Source: Bradyrhizobium betae (GTDB lineage: Bacteria; Pseudomonadota; Alphaproteobacteria; Rhizobiales; Xanthobacteraceae). From it: DNA of 64,000 nucleotides. Shown piece by piece: positions 44,654 through 53,045 of this stretch. The position numbers and the translations under genes are program-made. Where the stretch lies: positions 248,001 to 312,000 of the forward strand of contig NZ_MZXW01000004.1 in NCBI RefSeq assembly GCF_004123905.1. Reading direction: 5' to 3'. The notes below the pieces were generated by a model, which ran no database searches, had not been told where the DNA came from, and saw nothing but the letters and a program-made list of their open reading frames with translations. Positions within the stretch are counted from its first letter, which is position 1, and every line of letters begins with the position of its first letter.

Positions 44654-45818
44654 GGTGTTCCAAGATCACACGGGTGTTCTTCGCCTTTTCCACGCGGTGA
44701 ATGATCCGTGGCAATTCTTGGGTTTTCTGTCGGGCAATTCGTAATCCTTCATGGGTCCGTTTATCTACAAAAGTGATATCGGCATACGGTGAGAGACAGG
44801 CGAGATGCACATCGATCAGATCGCTCCCTTTCCATTCGTCGGTTCGCGGCCGGAAACGTGCGAGTGCCGAACTGATAACGCCGGACGGAATCCGCTCTTC
44901 CTTGACGCGGGTTTTAAGTCCGTCCCACGGTAGCTGAAGAACCCGATTCAATCGCTTGAGCTTTCCACGAAATACCGCCCATTCGCCGACTTCACCAACC
45001 GTGGTCGTCGGTGTAATTTCCGTGGGCTCGACATCGCACGCCGCCAGGATTTGCAGGCCGGGATTTCCGCCGTCGGCGAGCGCGAGACCGCGGCGGCGAA
45101 TGTCCGCCATGAAGGCGGCGGAAACACTGTCCGGGCTGGAAATCCGCTCGTCACCATGTTGGCGGATATCCTCGCTTAGGGCTGCCTCAAGGCGTGCGAG
45201 ATTTCGCTGAATGTCGAGTGGCGCGTGCAGTTTTCCTTTGATTAACTCGACAACCTTCTTCGAGATTTTGGCGAAATCAGAACTCGTGATCGCAACGATG
45301 TTCCGGTGCTTTTCGGCCATCATCGTCAACTCAGCCTGAATGGCAGGCAAGTCGACCAAGAACGGGCGTACCGCTTCGGCACCTGACGTGAGCCGAAACA
45401 TTTGCGTGGCAACTTCGTCTCGGATCGCCCGAGGCGTCGCGTTGGGCCGCTGAAAAGCGGCCAGCACTTCGCTTGCCTGGATATCAAATACCGACCCGGC
45501 AACACCTTCGCCAAGAATTGAGTTGATGACGCCCACCAGCGGCAGCGATTGGATGAAGGCTATGCGCTGCGCGACGACGTCGCTGTCGTTGTAAACCAGC
45601 AGTTCCTGAAAGTGGTGCATGCTAAGAACGAGGATATAACCACGCTCCTTGATAGCCTGCTCCAGGGCGGCGGCGCCCTGACGTATAGAAGCATCCTTGG
45701 ACACTCGTTCGCGTGCGAGGTTGCCCAGATGTGAAGAATCGAGCGCGATGAATTGAGCGCGCCTTAGCGCGGTGGACTCCTGCGGACTGGACAACGGAGG
45801 TTCAGGCTCAGAAGCCAT
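44646..45818 (-). CDS. PIN-like domain protein
   Basis: A 390-residue protein; ATG 45818 follows the stop of a small upstream frame by two bases. The PIN-like layout is seen as an early strand with Asp (AQFIALDSSHLGNLARE), an acidic residue after a strand (YILVLSMHHFQELLVY), and a late GSDLIDVHLACLSPYADITF followed by VDKRTHEGLR. These could supply a metal-binding nuclease site. The middle is helical. Function not established. Confidence 0.72.
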   Translation of the reverse strand: MASEPEPPLSSPQESTALRRAQFIALDSSHLGNLARERVSKDASIRQGAAALEQAIKERGYILVLSMHHFQELLVYNDSDVVAQRIAFIQSLPLVGVINSILGEGVAGSVFDIQASEVLAAFQRPNATPRAIRDEVATQMFRLTSGAEAVRPFLVDLPAIQAELTMMAEKHRNIVAITSSDFAKISKKVVELIKGKLHAPLDIQRNLARLEAALSEDIRQHGDERISSPDSVSAAFMADIRRRGLALADGGNPGLQILAACDVEPTEITPTTTVGEVGEWAVFRGKLKRLNRVLQLPWDGLKTRVKEERIPSGVISSALARFRPRTDEWKGSDLIDVHLACLSPYADITFVDKRTHEGLRIARQKTQELPRIIHRVEKAKNTRVILEHLR

Positions 45819-45820
45819 AG

Positions 45821-46054
45821 TTATGCCGCCTGAACGGTGGCCACAACGCGCTGGCTGGCGATGTGCATCATGCCGGGGCCGGAGGGAATGCGCGTTGTGA
45901 CGCACTCGATCCGGTAATTCCGATTCTTCGATACGAACGGGTGAATCCAATCACGGTCGTCCCGGTAGAAAGTCCGAAGGGACGGGCGGTATTCGTCATG
46001 GGCGGCTCCCGGGAATGGCCCATGGAATCTGATTTGCGGGATTATCGCCAACAA
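45821..46054 (-). CDS. Small hypothetical protein coupled to the PIN-like gene
   Basis: A 77-codon frame with a TTG start, ending 2 bases before the PIN-like ATG, the spacing of coupled genes. Sequence contains RPSLRTFYRDDRDWIHPFVS, NYRIECVTTRIPSG and MMHIASQRVVATVQAA. No family recognised. The start is weak, so the N-terminus is uncertain; it may be an antitoxin-like partner or an unrelated leader. Confidence 0.4.
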   Translation of the reverse strand: MLAIIPQIRFHGPFPGAAHDEYRPSLRTFYRDDRDWIHPFVSKNRNYRIECVTTRIPSGPGMMHIASQRVVATVQAA

Positions 46055-46078
46055 ATTTGCGATGGCGTTCTATGATGA

Positions 46079-46308
46079 TTACCGCGATGGTCGTTGCGAC
46101 GAAGAAATAAGTTATTCAATGTCAATGGCATTGGTGGTCAACTTATTCACAGCGTAAGCCATTGGGATTATATCAAAAATCGGTAAGCGGCAAAAAAGCA
46201 ACTTACCAAGTGGTCAAAACCAAGCCTGAAGTTTTTCGGGTATAACGGTGGATAGCCGCCGAATCGGCGTGTCGCCTTGCAGAATCAGACCTTAGAAGGG
46301 TGGACGGA
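46079..46308. other. AT-richer intergenic stretch
   Basis: No gene seen on either strand. Base composition is lower in GC than the neighbours up to about 46245, then rises sharply into the paired hairpins. The change may mark the border between island cargo and element backbone. Confidence 0.4.
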
Positions 46309-46364
46309 CGACGCTGTAGGAGGCGTCGCCCGCCGCCTGGTGGGAGGTCGATGACTCTCCCGCC
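46309..46364 (+). other. Two adjacent hairpins, possible structured RNA or attenuator
   Basis: Stem 1 is CGACGC (46309-46314) with GCGTCG (46323-46328), loop of 8. Stem 2 is GGTGGGAG (46339-46346) with CTCCCGCC (46357-46364), loop of 10, one G-T pair. No T-tract follows, so a simple terminator is unlikely. It precedes a small membrane-protein gene by ~85 bases. Confidence 0.4.
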
Positions 46365-46449
46365 CTAACAGCGACCGTTGTCGCTTCCTCCAGGCACACT
46401 GTCAACCTGTTGCGCGATGCCGCTTCGCGCCTCGCTGGAGCTATGCCTG

Positions 46450-46596
46450 ATGAAACGTGTCTACAAGCTGACCATCACTGAAGAGGTTGAGGAGACGAGG
46501 ACGCCGTCAGTGTCGAAGGGCTTTCTCCGTCGCATGCTTTGGCCAATCACACGGATTGCAATTGCGATTGCAGCCTACTTCCACGGTGGCCACTAG
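46450..46596 (+). CDS. Small single-span membrane protein
   Basis: A 48-residue frame beginning MKRVYKLTITEEVEETRTPS and ending with a hydrophobic helix (MLWPITRIAIAIAAYFHGGH). The ribosome site is weak (GGAG 11 bases before ATG). Charged N-terminal half plus one membrane helix suggests a genuine small protein; family unknown. Confidence 0.4.
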   Translation: MKRVYKLTITEEVEETRTPSVSKGFLRRMLWPITRIAIAIAAYFHGGH

Positions 46597-46652
46597 GCCG
46601 CCGTGGTTGTCCTCTCGGCGAGATCGTTCGGGTGCAGTTTGGGTCCGGATAA

Positions 46653-47246
<594 letters not shown>

Positions 47247-47584
47247 GTAAGTTGTGCGACAGGTGCGGCTGCGCTCACGCCATAGCTTCAAATAAATCGT
47301 GATCGTGGGCGCGTCCGCATTCGCGGACCAGGCTCTCGTGAACCGCGCCGCAAGAGCGTCGCGGCCATGCGGCATCGATCCTTCGCGCAAGAGCAGATCA
47401 AGCCCACCGGGCAGAAACGAAAAACCGGACCTTTATGCAGTAGCCACCTGCACAAAGGTCCGGCCTTATCTTGCCTTGCCGCGATACTGAACGGCTGCAA
47501 AGGACACTTCATATCCTTTGGGAGAGGTTTCGCTTTGCGTCCGAGGTGCAACCCGGCGGCGCGATCTCTCAGTCGTGGATGCGA
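47247..47584. other. Gap without a recognised gene
   Basis: 338 bases with only short overlapping frames. No repeats or strong hairpins seen. Confidence 0.4.
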
Positions 47585-47671
47585 CTACTTCTTTTTCTTT
47601 GAAGTCTTCTTTGCTACCTTCTTGCTGGCTGCCTTCGCGGTCTTCTTTGCCTTCTTCGCTTTCTTGGCCAT
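47585..47671 (-). CDS. Lysine-rich 28-residue basic protein
   Basis: A 28-residue protein made almost entirely of Lys and Ala (MAKKAKKAKKTAKAASKKVA, then KKTSKKKK), with AAGAGGAC just upstream of ATG 47671. Composition resembles the tails of histone H1-like bacterial proteins, so nonspecific DNA binding is likely. Proteins of this kind are frequent in Bradyrhizobium relatives. Confidence 0.65.
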   Translation of the reverse strand: MAKKAKKAKKTAKAASKKVAKKTSKKKK

Positions 47672-48013
47672 GTCGTCCTCTTTTAAAAAGTGGCTCAGTG
47701 AACGTGCACACGCCGTGTATCGACGTGCACAACATTGAGACGATATCACAAATGCAAAATTGATACCAACGAGTCGTGACGTCGCTCTTGAGTCGCTCGC
47801 CGGAGGCACTCGCTCGCGGGCCCCGCCGTCATTGCATGCCGGCGTCGCTATCACTGTCCCGCGTTCGGGTGCCTTGTTAACCGGTCTCGCGACTGCAGTC
47901 GGTCCCGCGTCCCGCCGCGTTCCGCGTCGGCGCTATGCTGACGCTCCTGCGGCTGCCTTTTTCTCCCGGGCATGGCTTGCGCCAACCAACAGGTCTCTTC
48001 CTTTCGCAGGAAA
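47672..48013. other. Gap between basic-protein gene and first IS110 copy
   Basis: 342 bases, GC-rich on the right side, with no convincing gene. The left flank of the first IS copy here shares nothing obvious with the left flank of the second copy. Confidence 0.4.
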
Positions 48014-48121
48014 GCTAAGTCCGTATGTCCTTTGGGTGCCCGGTGACGACCGGCGCTCGATCTCTCACAATCGAGATGCCGCACCGCATGGGTGCGTGGT
48101 GTCTCGATATGCGGAGGGATC
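48014..48121 (+). ncRNA. Candidate bridge RNA region, IS110 copy 1 left end
   Basis: The left non-coding end folds well: CCGGT/ACCGG (48040-48044, 48049-48053), ATCGAGA/TCTCGAT (48070-48076, 48102-48108) enclosing CGCACC/GGTGCG (48080-48085, 48091-48096). IS110-group elements express a bridge RNA from this end that specifies target and donor DNA. Extent and expression are not known; assignment rests on family knowledge. The same sequence occurs in copy 2 at 53046-53153. Confidence 0.35.
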
Positions 48122-49234
48122 ATGCAGAAGACACTCTATGTCGGCCTCGACGTTCACAAGGCGAGCATTTCCGTCACCACAGCCGAGGAAGGACGGGATG
48201 GCGAAGTCCGTTTCATCGGCACCATTCCCAACACGCCGACGGATGTTGCCAAACTCGCCAAGCGACTGGCCAATGAGGACCGTCGCTTGGAGTTCTGTTA
48301 CGAGGCCGGCGGATGCGGCTATGGCATCTACCGACAACTTGTTGATCTTGGCCACGGCTGCACGGTGGCGGCGCCGACACTGATTGCTCGCAAACCGGGC
48401 GATCGGATCAAGACAGATCGGAGGGATTCCCAGAAGCTCGCCCTGCAGCATCGCTTCGGCGACCTGACGGCGGTCTGGGTTCCTGATCCGGTACACGAGG
48501 CGATCCGCGATCTCGTCCGCGCCCGCATGGATGCCGTCATGCAGCTGATGCGTGCTCGCCAGCAGTGTCTCGCCTTCCTGCTCCGTCGTGGCCGGAGCTA
48601 CGGCCCAGGTAAGAAGAACTGGACTCTGCGTCACCGGCGCTGGCTCGCGACGCAAGCATTCGAGCAAACCACCCACCAGATTGTCTTCCAGGATTATGTT
48701 GAAGCGGTGTGGGCCGCCCAGGATCGGCGCGATCAGCTCGAAGCGCGGATATCGGCGATGTTGTCAGACTGGTCGATGGCGCCGTTGGTTGAGGCACTGC
48801 GGACCGTCCGCGGTATCGACCTCATCTCTTCCGTGATCTTCGTCGCGGCGGTAGGCGACCTCGGCCGCTTCGAGTCTCCTCGCCAGCTCATGGCCTATCT
48901 CGGCCTGGTGCCGTCCGAGCAATCGAGCGGCAGTCGCATCCGGCGCGGCGGGATCACTCGGGCCGGCAATAGCGAGGCGCGCCGCATGCTGGTGGAAGCA
49001 GCCTGGAGCTATCGCTATCAGCCGCGCGTCTCGTCGGGCAAGACCGACATTGTGGGGCATCAACCAAAGCCAGTGCGGGACATTGCATGGAAGGCGCAGG
49101 TCCGTCTCTGCAGCCGCTATCGCAAGCTCGCCGCCGCGGGCAAGAAGCCCACGGTAGTGATCACCGCGATCGCCCGCGAACTCAGCGGCTTTGTTTGGGC
49201 GATCGGTCACGCCGTGAGGTCTGGGGTGCCGTAG
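48122..49234 (+). CDS. IS110-family transposase (DEDD recombinase), copy 1
   Basis: A 370-residue protein. ATG 48122 follows GGAGG. The RuvC-like domain has Asp10 (LYVGLDVHK), Glu61 (CYEAGG) and Asp99/Asp102 (IKTDRRDS); the C-terminal Tnp20 domain has YLGLVPSEQSSGSRIRRGGI followed by GNSEARRMLVEAAWSYR, which carries the catalytic serine region. Complete and presumably active. Identical to the second copy. Confidence 0.93.
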   Translation: MQKTLYVGLDVHKASISVTTAEEGRDGEVRFIGTIPNTPTDVAKLAKRLANEDRRLEFCYEAGGCGYGIYRQLVDLGHGCTVAAPTLIARKPGDRIKTDRRDSQKLALQHRFGDLTAVWVPDPVHEAIRDLVRARMDAVMQLMRARQQCLAFLLRRGRSYGPGKKNWTLRHRRWLATQAFEQTTHQIVFQDYVEAVWAAQDRRDQLEARISAMLSDWSMAPLVEALRTVRGIDLISSVIFVAAVGDLGRFESPRQLMAYLGLVPSEQSSGSRIRRGGITRAGNSEARRMLVEAAWSYRYQPRVSSGKTDIVGHQPKPVRDIAWKAQVRLCSRYRKLAAAGKKPTVVITAIARELSGFVWAIGHAVRSGVP

Positions 49235-49333
49235 GCGTAAATCCGCCGACCTGTTCGGCCGGGGGCGGAGCGCAAGGTCAGGCAATCCTCGAGAGCCCAG
49301 TGGGCCGGTTCAATCCGATGCCCGTGCTAAGTC

Positions 49334-49781
49334 AGAGGCAGGCCGCGACGAAAAGCGTTCATGCGGTATCCAACCCGCGAATGGAAGATTGATCGACCGT
49401 CGCCATCGGCGCTTCGCCCCCGACCCAACAGGAAAAGAAGACTTCTCTGTCGCCGTGCCTTCGGCACGGCGAGGGTTCTCGCACATCTTTTTACTTGCAA
49501 AAGGACATGGAATGGGCTCCGCCCCTCGCGCGCACCAGGGTGAAGCGCCGGCAAACGCCGGCGCCGACCCGAGCGGTATCCCCGGTCTTCCGCGCTTCCG
49601 CACATCCCGAATCTTCGCTGCCAGTCATGCGCTTGTGCAGACCCGCTCTTCGAGCGGCCCCTAAGGGCGGGCGATCCCCCTCCACTCGGGTCGCCCTGGC
49701 ACTTGCTACCCCCGGTCTCGCCGACGGGCAGGGGCGCAGGCGCAGGTGCGCTCTGCGCCCTTAACCCAAAGGAGATCAATC
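49334..49781. promoter_or_regulatory. GC-rich leader of the ParB-like gene
   Basis: 448 bases without a gene. The first ~178 bases are identical to the sequence after IS copy 2; the rest is clearly related to the DUF932 leader (shared segments such as CTCCGCCC, GGGTGAAGCGCC, CCCCGGTCTTCCGCGC and GGTCTCGCCGACGGGCAGGG). A strong hairpin lies at 49451-49471 (CGCCGTGCC-TTC-GGCACGGCG). These paralogous leaders may carry shared regulatory sites for element maintenance genes. Confidence 0.5.
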
Positions 49782-51818
49782 ATGTCGGCCAAGCACGCAG
49801 AAACCATTGTGGAGAGCGGGACGGAGGTTTTCATCCCGCTCAACAAGCTCAAGAAGTCCCCGAAGAACGCCCGCAAGACGCCGCATAGCGAGGCGGCGAT
49901 CGAAGCCTATGCGGCGAGCATCGCCGCGAAGGGCATTTTGCAAAATCTGGTCGTCGAACCGGAATTGGACGGCGATGGTGCCGCTACCGGCTTCTATTCC
50001 GTCACCATCGGCGAGGGCAGGCGGCTTGCCCAGCTTCTGCGGGTGAAGCGCAAGGAGATCAAGAAGACCGAGCCGATCCGCTGTATCGTCGATACGGCGA
50101 ACGACCCGCACGAGATCAGCCTTGACGAAAACGTCACCCGGGAAAACATGCATCCCGCCGACCAGTTCGAGGCGTTCAAGAAGCTCGCCGACGAACGCGG
50201 TTTCGGCGCGGAGGAGATTGCGGCCCGGTTCGGCGTCACGCCTCACGTGGTGCGGCAGCGGCTGCGCTTGGGTGCGGTCTCGCCCAAACTGATGGAAATC
50301 TATCGCAATGGCGATCTGGCGCTTGACCAGTTGATGGCCTTTGCGATCACCGAGGACCATGCCCGGCAGGAAGCCGCGTTCGAGCGGCTGTCCTATAACC
50401 GGGACGCCAGCACGATCCGCCGCTTGCTCACCGAAACCAACGTCGCCGCCACGGATCGCCGCGCGATCTTTGTCGGCGCAGAAAAGTATACGGAGGTTGG
50501 CGGTACGATCCTCCGCGACCTCTTTACCGAGGATCGCGGCGGCTATTTCGAGGACGTGGCGCTTCTCGATATGCTGGTCTTGGCGAAACTCGGGCGGGAG
50601 GCCAACGCCCTGATGGAGGCCGAGGGGTGGAAATGGGCGCAAGTCTTCCTCGACTACCCCCACAGCCATGGTCTACGCCGAACATATCCGCAGCCGGTTG
50701 AGCTATCGGCGGAGGATCAAGCTGCCCTGGATGCCGCACAGTCCGAATTCAACGGCCTGACGGCGCAATATGAAAGCGCCGAAGAACTGCCTGACGAGGT
50801 CGATGCGCGTTTCGGCGAGCTTGAGGCCGAGATCGAGCGGCTTGAGGCGAAGCGCGTGGCCTACGACCCCGCCGACATCGCCCGATGCGGGGCCTTCGTC
50901 ATCCTCGGCCATGATGGGGCGTTGCGGGTTGAACGCGGTTTTATACTGGCCGAGGACGAGAAACCGCAGCCGGAAATGCAGAATGGGAGCGACGAAGGGG
51001 AGGTCGGTGACACTGCCAGTGACGACGGAGGAACCGGCCCGAACCACGAGCCGGGTCGTGAGACCTTGGATGCGGAGGATGAGAACGACGATCACAAGCC
51101 GCTATCGGATATCCTGATCCGCGATCTCACGGCGCATCGTACCCTTGGGCTTCGCCTCGCCTTGGGTGAGCACCCGGAAGTCGCCGTCGTTGCCGTCACC
51201 CATGCGTTCGCTGCGCAAATCTTCTATCGCGGTGCGGACGCGCACGTTCTCGATATCCGTCCGGTCAGTACGGTGCTGGCCTCCCATGCGGATGGTATCG
51301 AGGACACCAAAGCGGGGAAGGCGTGGGCGGATCGTCACGCGCGTTGGGCGGCGCAGATGCCGCGCGACGCGGCCGACCTGTGGGCTTTTGTCGTGGAATT
51401 GGACCACGACAGCCGCATGGCGCTGTTTGCGCATTGCGTTGCGCTCACGGTCAATGCGGTGAGACTGCCATCGGAGCGTAGACCCCGCGCGGTGGCGACG
51501 GCGGACAGGCTGGCGGAGGCCGTGTCGCTCGACATGACCGCGCATTGGACGCCGACCGTGCGGACCTATTTGGGGCGTGTCACCAAGATGCATATTCTTG
51601 CCGCCGTGCGGGAAGGTCTCAGCGAAGAAGCCGCTGGTCGGATGGCGGATATGAAGAAGCAGGACATGGCGGAAGCCGCCGAGCAGTTGTTGGTCGGAAC
51701 CGGCTGGCTGCCGGTGCTGATGCGGACGCCGCGAGCCGGCCAAGAGCCTGCCGAACACCCGCAGGCGGATTCCGTCACGGAAGCTAACCCTGACGCATAC
51801 TCTGTCGCCGCCGAGTAA
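49782..51818 (+). CDS. ParB/RepB/Spo0J-type protein of the element
   Basis: A 678-residue protein; ATG 49782 has AAAGGAG upstream. N-terminal ParB nuclease-like domain (FIPLNKLKKSPKNARKTP, ASIAAKGILQNLVV, GEGRRLAQLL, ENVTRENMHPADQFEAFKKL), then the HTH DERGFGAEEIAARFGVTPHV and VRQRLRLGAVSPKL. The long C-terminus (~190-678) has an acidic linker near 420-460 and helical domains typical of the large ParB-like proteins in rhizobial plasmids and ICEs. It would bind parS-like sites or act in element maintenance; no ParA is in the window. Confidence 0.9.
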   Translation: MSAKHAETIVESGTEVFIPLNKLKKSPKNARKTPHSEAAIEAYAASIAAKGILQNLVVEPELDGDGAATGFYSVTIGEGRRLAQLLRVKRKEIKKTEPIRCIVDTANDPHEISLDENVTRENMHPADQFEAFKKLADERGFGAEEIAARFGVTPHVVRQRLRLGAVSPKLMEIYRNGDLALDQLMAFAITEDHARQEAAFERLSYNRDASTIRRLLTETNVAATDRRAIFVGAEKYTEVGGTILRDLFTEDRGGYFEDVALLDMLVLAKLGREANALMEAEGWKWAQVFLDYPHSHGLRRTYPQPVELSAEDQAALDAAQSEFNGLTAQYESAEELPDEVDARFGELEAEIERLEAKRVAYDPADIARCGAFVILGHDGALRVERGFILAEDEKPQPEMQNGSDEGEVGDTASDDGGTGPNHEPGRETLDAEDENDDHKPLSDILIRDLTAHRTLGLRLALGEHPEVAVVAVTHAFAAQIFYRGADAHVLDIRPVSTVLASHADGIEDTKAGKAWADRHARWAAQMPRDAADLWAFVVELDHDSRMALFAHCVALTVNAVRLPSERRPRAVATADRLAEAVSLDMTAHWTPTVRTYLGRVTKMHILAAVREGLSEEAAGRMADMKKQDMAEAAEQLLVGTGWLPVLMRTPRAGQEPAEHPQADSVTEANPDAYSVAAE

Positions 51819-51826
51819 ACGACATG

Positions 51827-51852
51827 GCCGGGACCGCTCGCGCGGTCCCGGC
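51827..51852 (+). terminator. Hairpin after the ParB-like gene
   Basis: GCCGGGACCG (51827-51836) pairs perfectly with CGGTCCCGGC (51843-51852), loop of 6, nine bases after the stop. No T-tract follows, so it may be a Rho-independent-like or mRNA-stabilising stem. Confidence 0.55.
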
Positions 51853-52013
51853 TTGTCATGGTGCGACCTTCGAAGTTTCTGGCCGCGCGCCATCGGGCGC
51901 GCGGCAAATCTCATGATGCTCAAGCCGTCGACCGGGTGCATTCTTCAAGGAAAGCTAGACGCTTTTTGGCTTGAAGCCAGTGGGGAAGGGCATGCTGTGG
52001 TCAGCGCCCGTTA

Positions 52014-52135
52014 ACCCCGCTTCCGAAGAGTTGGGGCGTCGATCCGGTTGGATCAGTCGCCGTTACGGCGGGACCAGATCAGCGTGAAGCTGTCGCCATT
52101 CCCTTTCACCAGCGAGGCGTAGATCGGGGCGGACC
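52014..52135 (-). pseudogene. Inverted fragment of a DUF736 gene tail
   Basis: Read on the minus strand, this encodes [20 protein letters not shown] followed by RRNGD and a stop, nearly the same as the C-terminus of the intact DUF736 gene at 52618-52929, and continues into a decayed copy of its terminator. It is a partial inverted duplicate about 0.5 kb upstream of the intact gene; the N-terminal two thirds are missing. Confidence 0.8.
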
Positions 52136-52617
52136 TATCGGCCATCTGTGACATCGAGATCGCAAATTGGTTTCAGCGGGTCTTAAGTCGAGGGCGGCGC
52201 GATCGGCAGCGCCGCGATGCGAAATCATGCGCCATCGTTCGCCAGGTCGCGCCTTCGTCTTCGTGGATGCGCGGACACACGTCTTAATCCGATCGGTGAT
52301 TCCTGTCCTTGTGCGGCGACGATGATGGCAGTCATGGTGATCTCCATCAGTCTGTTTGACGGGCGCGTCCCACGCAACCTCGAATGGACGGATCAGGCCC
52401 GAGGGGGCGGCTTCGCCTCGATCGCCTTCCCGCAACGGCTCCGCCGGCTTTTTTCCCCTGCCGCGAAGTGGCGGCATTCCTCGCGAGGCAAAAAAGCCGT
52501 CTACCGCCGTCCTCCGCTGCGCTGCGGGCTTGACGGCTGCGGGCCGATCGCTCCCCGGGCCAAGGACCGCCATCGAGGCTGCGATGGTCGCGGCCCGAAA
52601 ACAGAACGGAGACCACC
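52136..52617. promoter_or_regulatory. Leader of the DUF736 gene
   Basis: 482 bases without a supported gene; GC-rich with many overlapping short frames. The latter part has the composition of the other element leaders (segments such as CTCCGCCGGCTTTTTTCCCC). Confidence 0.4.
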
Positions 52618-52929
52618 ATGGCTACCATCGGAACCTTCACCGCAGCGGACAACGGCTACACCGGATCGGTCAAGACGCTCACGCTCAACGTCAAGGCGAA
52701 GTTCGTCGCGACCGAGAAGGACAACGACAAGGCTCCCGACTATCGCATCTTCGCCGGCGCCACCGAATTCGGCGCCGCCTGGAAGAAAACCGCGCGGGAG
52801 ACCGATCGCGAATATCTCTCGGTCAAGCTCGACGATCCGAGCTTCCCGGCTCCGATCTACGCCTCGCTGGTGAAGGGGGAGGGCGACGACAGCTTCACGC
52901 TGATCTGGTCCCGCCGCAACGGCGACTGA
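52618..52929 (+). CDS. DUF736 family protein
   Basis: A 103-residue protein; ATG 52618 has GGAGACC upstream. Family signature: [20 protein letters not shown] near the N-terminus, [23 protein letters not shown] strand (here [10 protein letters not shown]), then [20 protein letters not shown] and [14 protein letters not shown]736 proteins are small single-domain proteins on rhizobial mobile elements; function unknown. Confidence 0.92.
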   Translation: MATIGTFTAADNGYTGSVKTLTLNVKAKFVATEKDNDKAPDYRIFAGATEFGAAWKKTARETDREYLSVKLDDPSFPAPIYASLVKGEGDDSFTLIWSRRNGD

Positions 52930-52947
52930 TCCAAGGGGATCGACGCA

Positions 52948-52975
52948 CCCCGCCTCTTCGGAGGCGGGGTTTTTT
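52948..52975 (+). terminator. Intrinsic terminator of the DUF736 gene
   Basis: CCCCGCCTC (52948-52956) pairs with GAGGCGGGG (52961-52969) around a TTCG loop, followed by six T. Textbook Rho-independent terminator 18 bases after the stop. Confidence 0.92.
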
Positions 52976-53045
52976 CTGTGCTCATGACCACAACGGCGCA
53001 GAAAGAGGGGGAGAAGGCCCTCGGCCTCCTTGTTGCTAGAGGATT

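Larger units (their letters stand above)
48014..49333 (+). mobile_element. IS110-family insertion sequence, copy 1
   Basis: About 1.32 kb. Both ends carry the 8-base sequence GCTAAGTC (48014-48021 and 49326-49333), as expected for the shared core at IS110 ends, which lack long terminal inverted repeats. One transposase gene lies inside with ~108 non-coding bases before and ~92 before the right core. It is identical to copy 2 at 53046-54365; identity continues a further ~178 bases past the right end. Confidence 0.85.

Noticed and set aside
49776..50669. 297-codon minus-strand frame
   Set aside because: Shadow of the ParB-like gene, whose domains are clear on the + strand.
52217..52873. 218-codon frame running into the DUF736 gene
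   Set aside because: Out of frame with DUF736 and highly Arg/Pro/Ser-rich, as expected of a GC-rich shadow.
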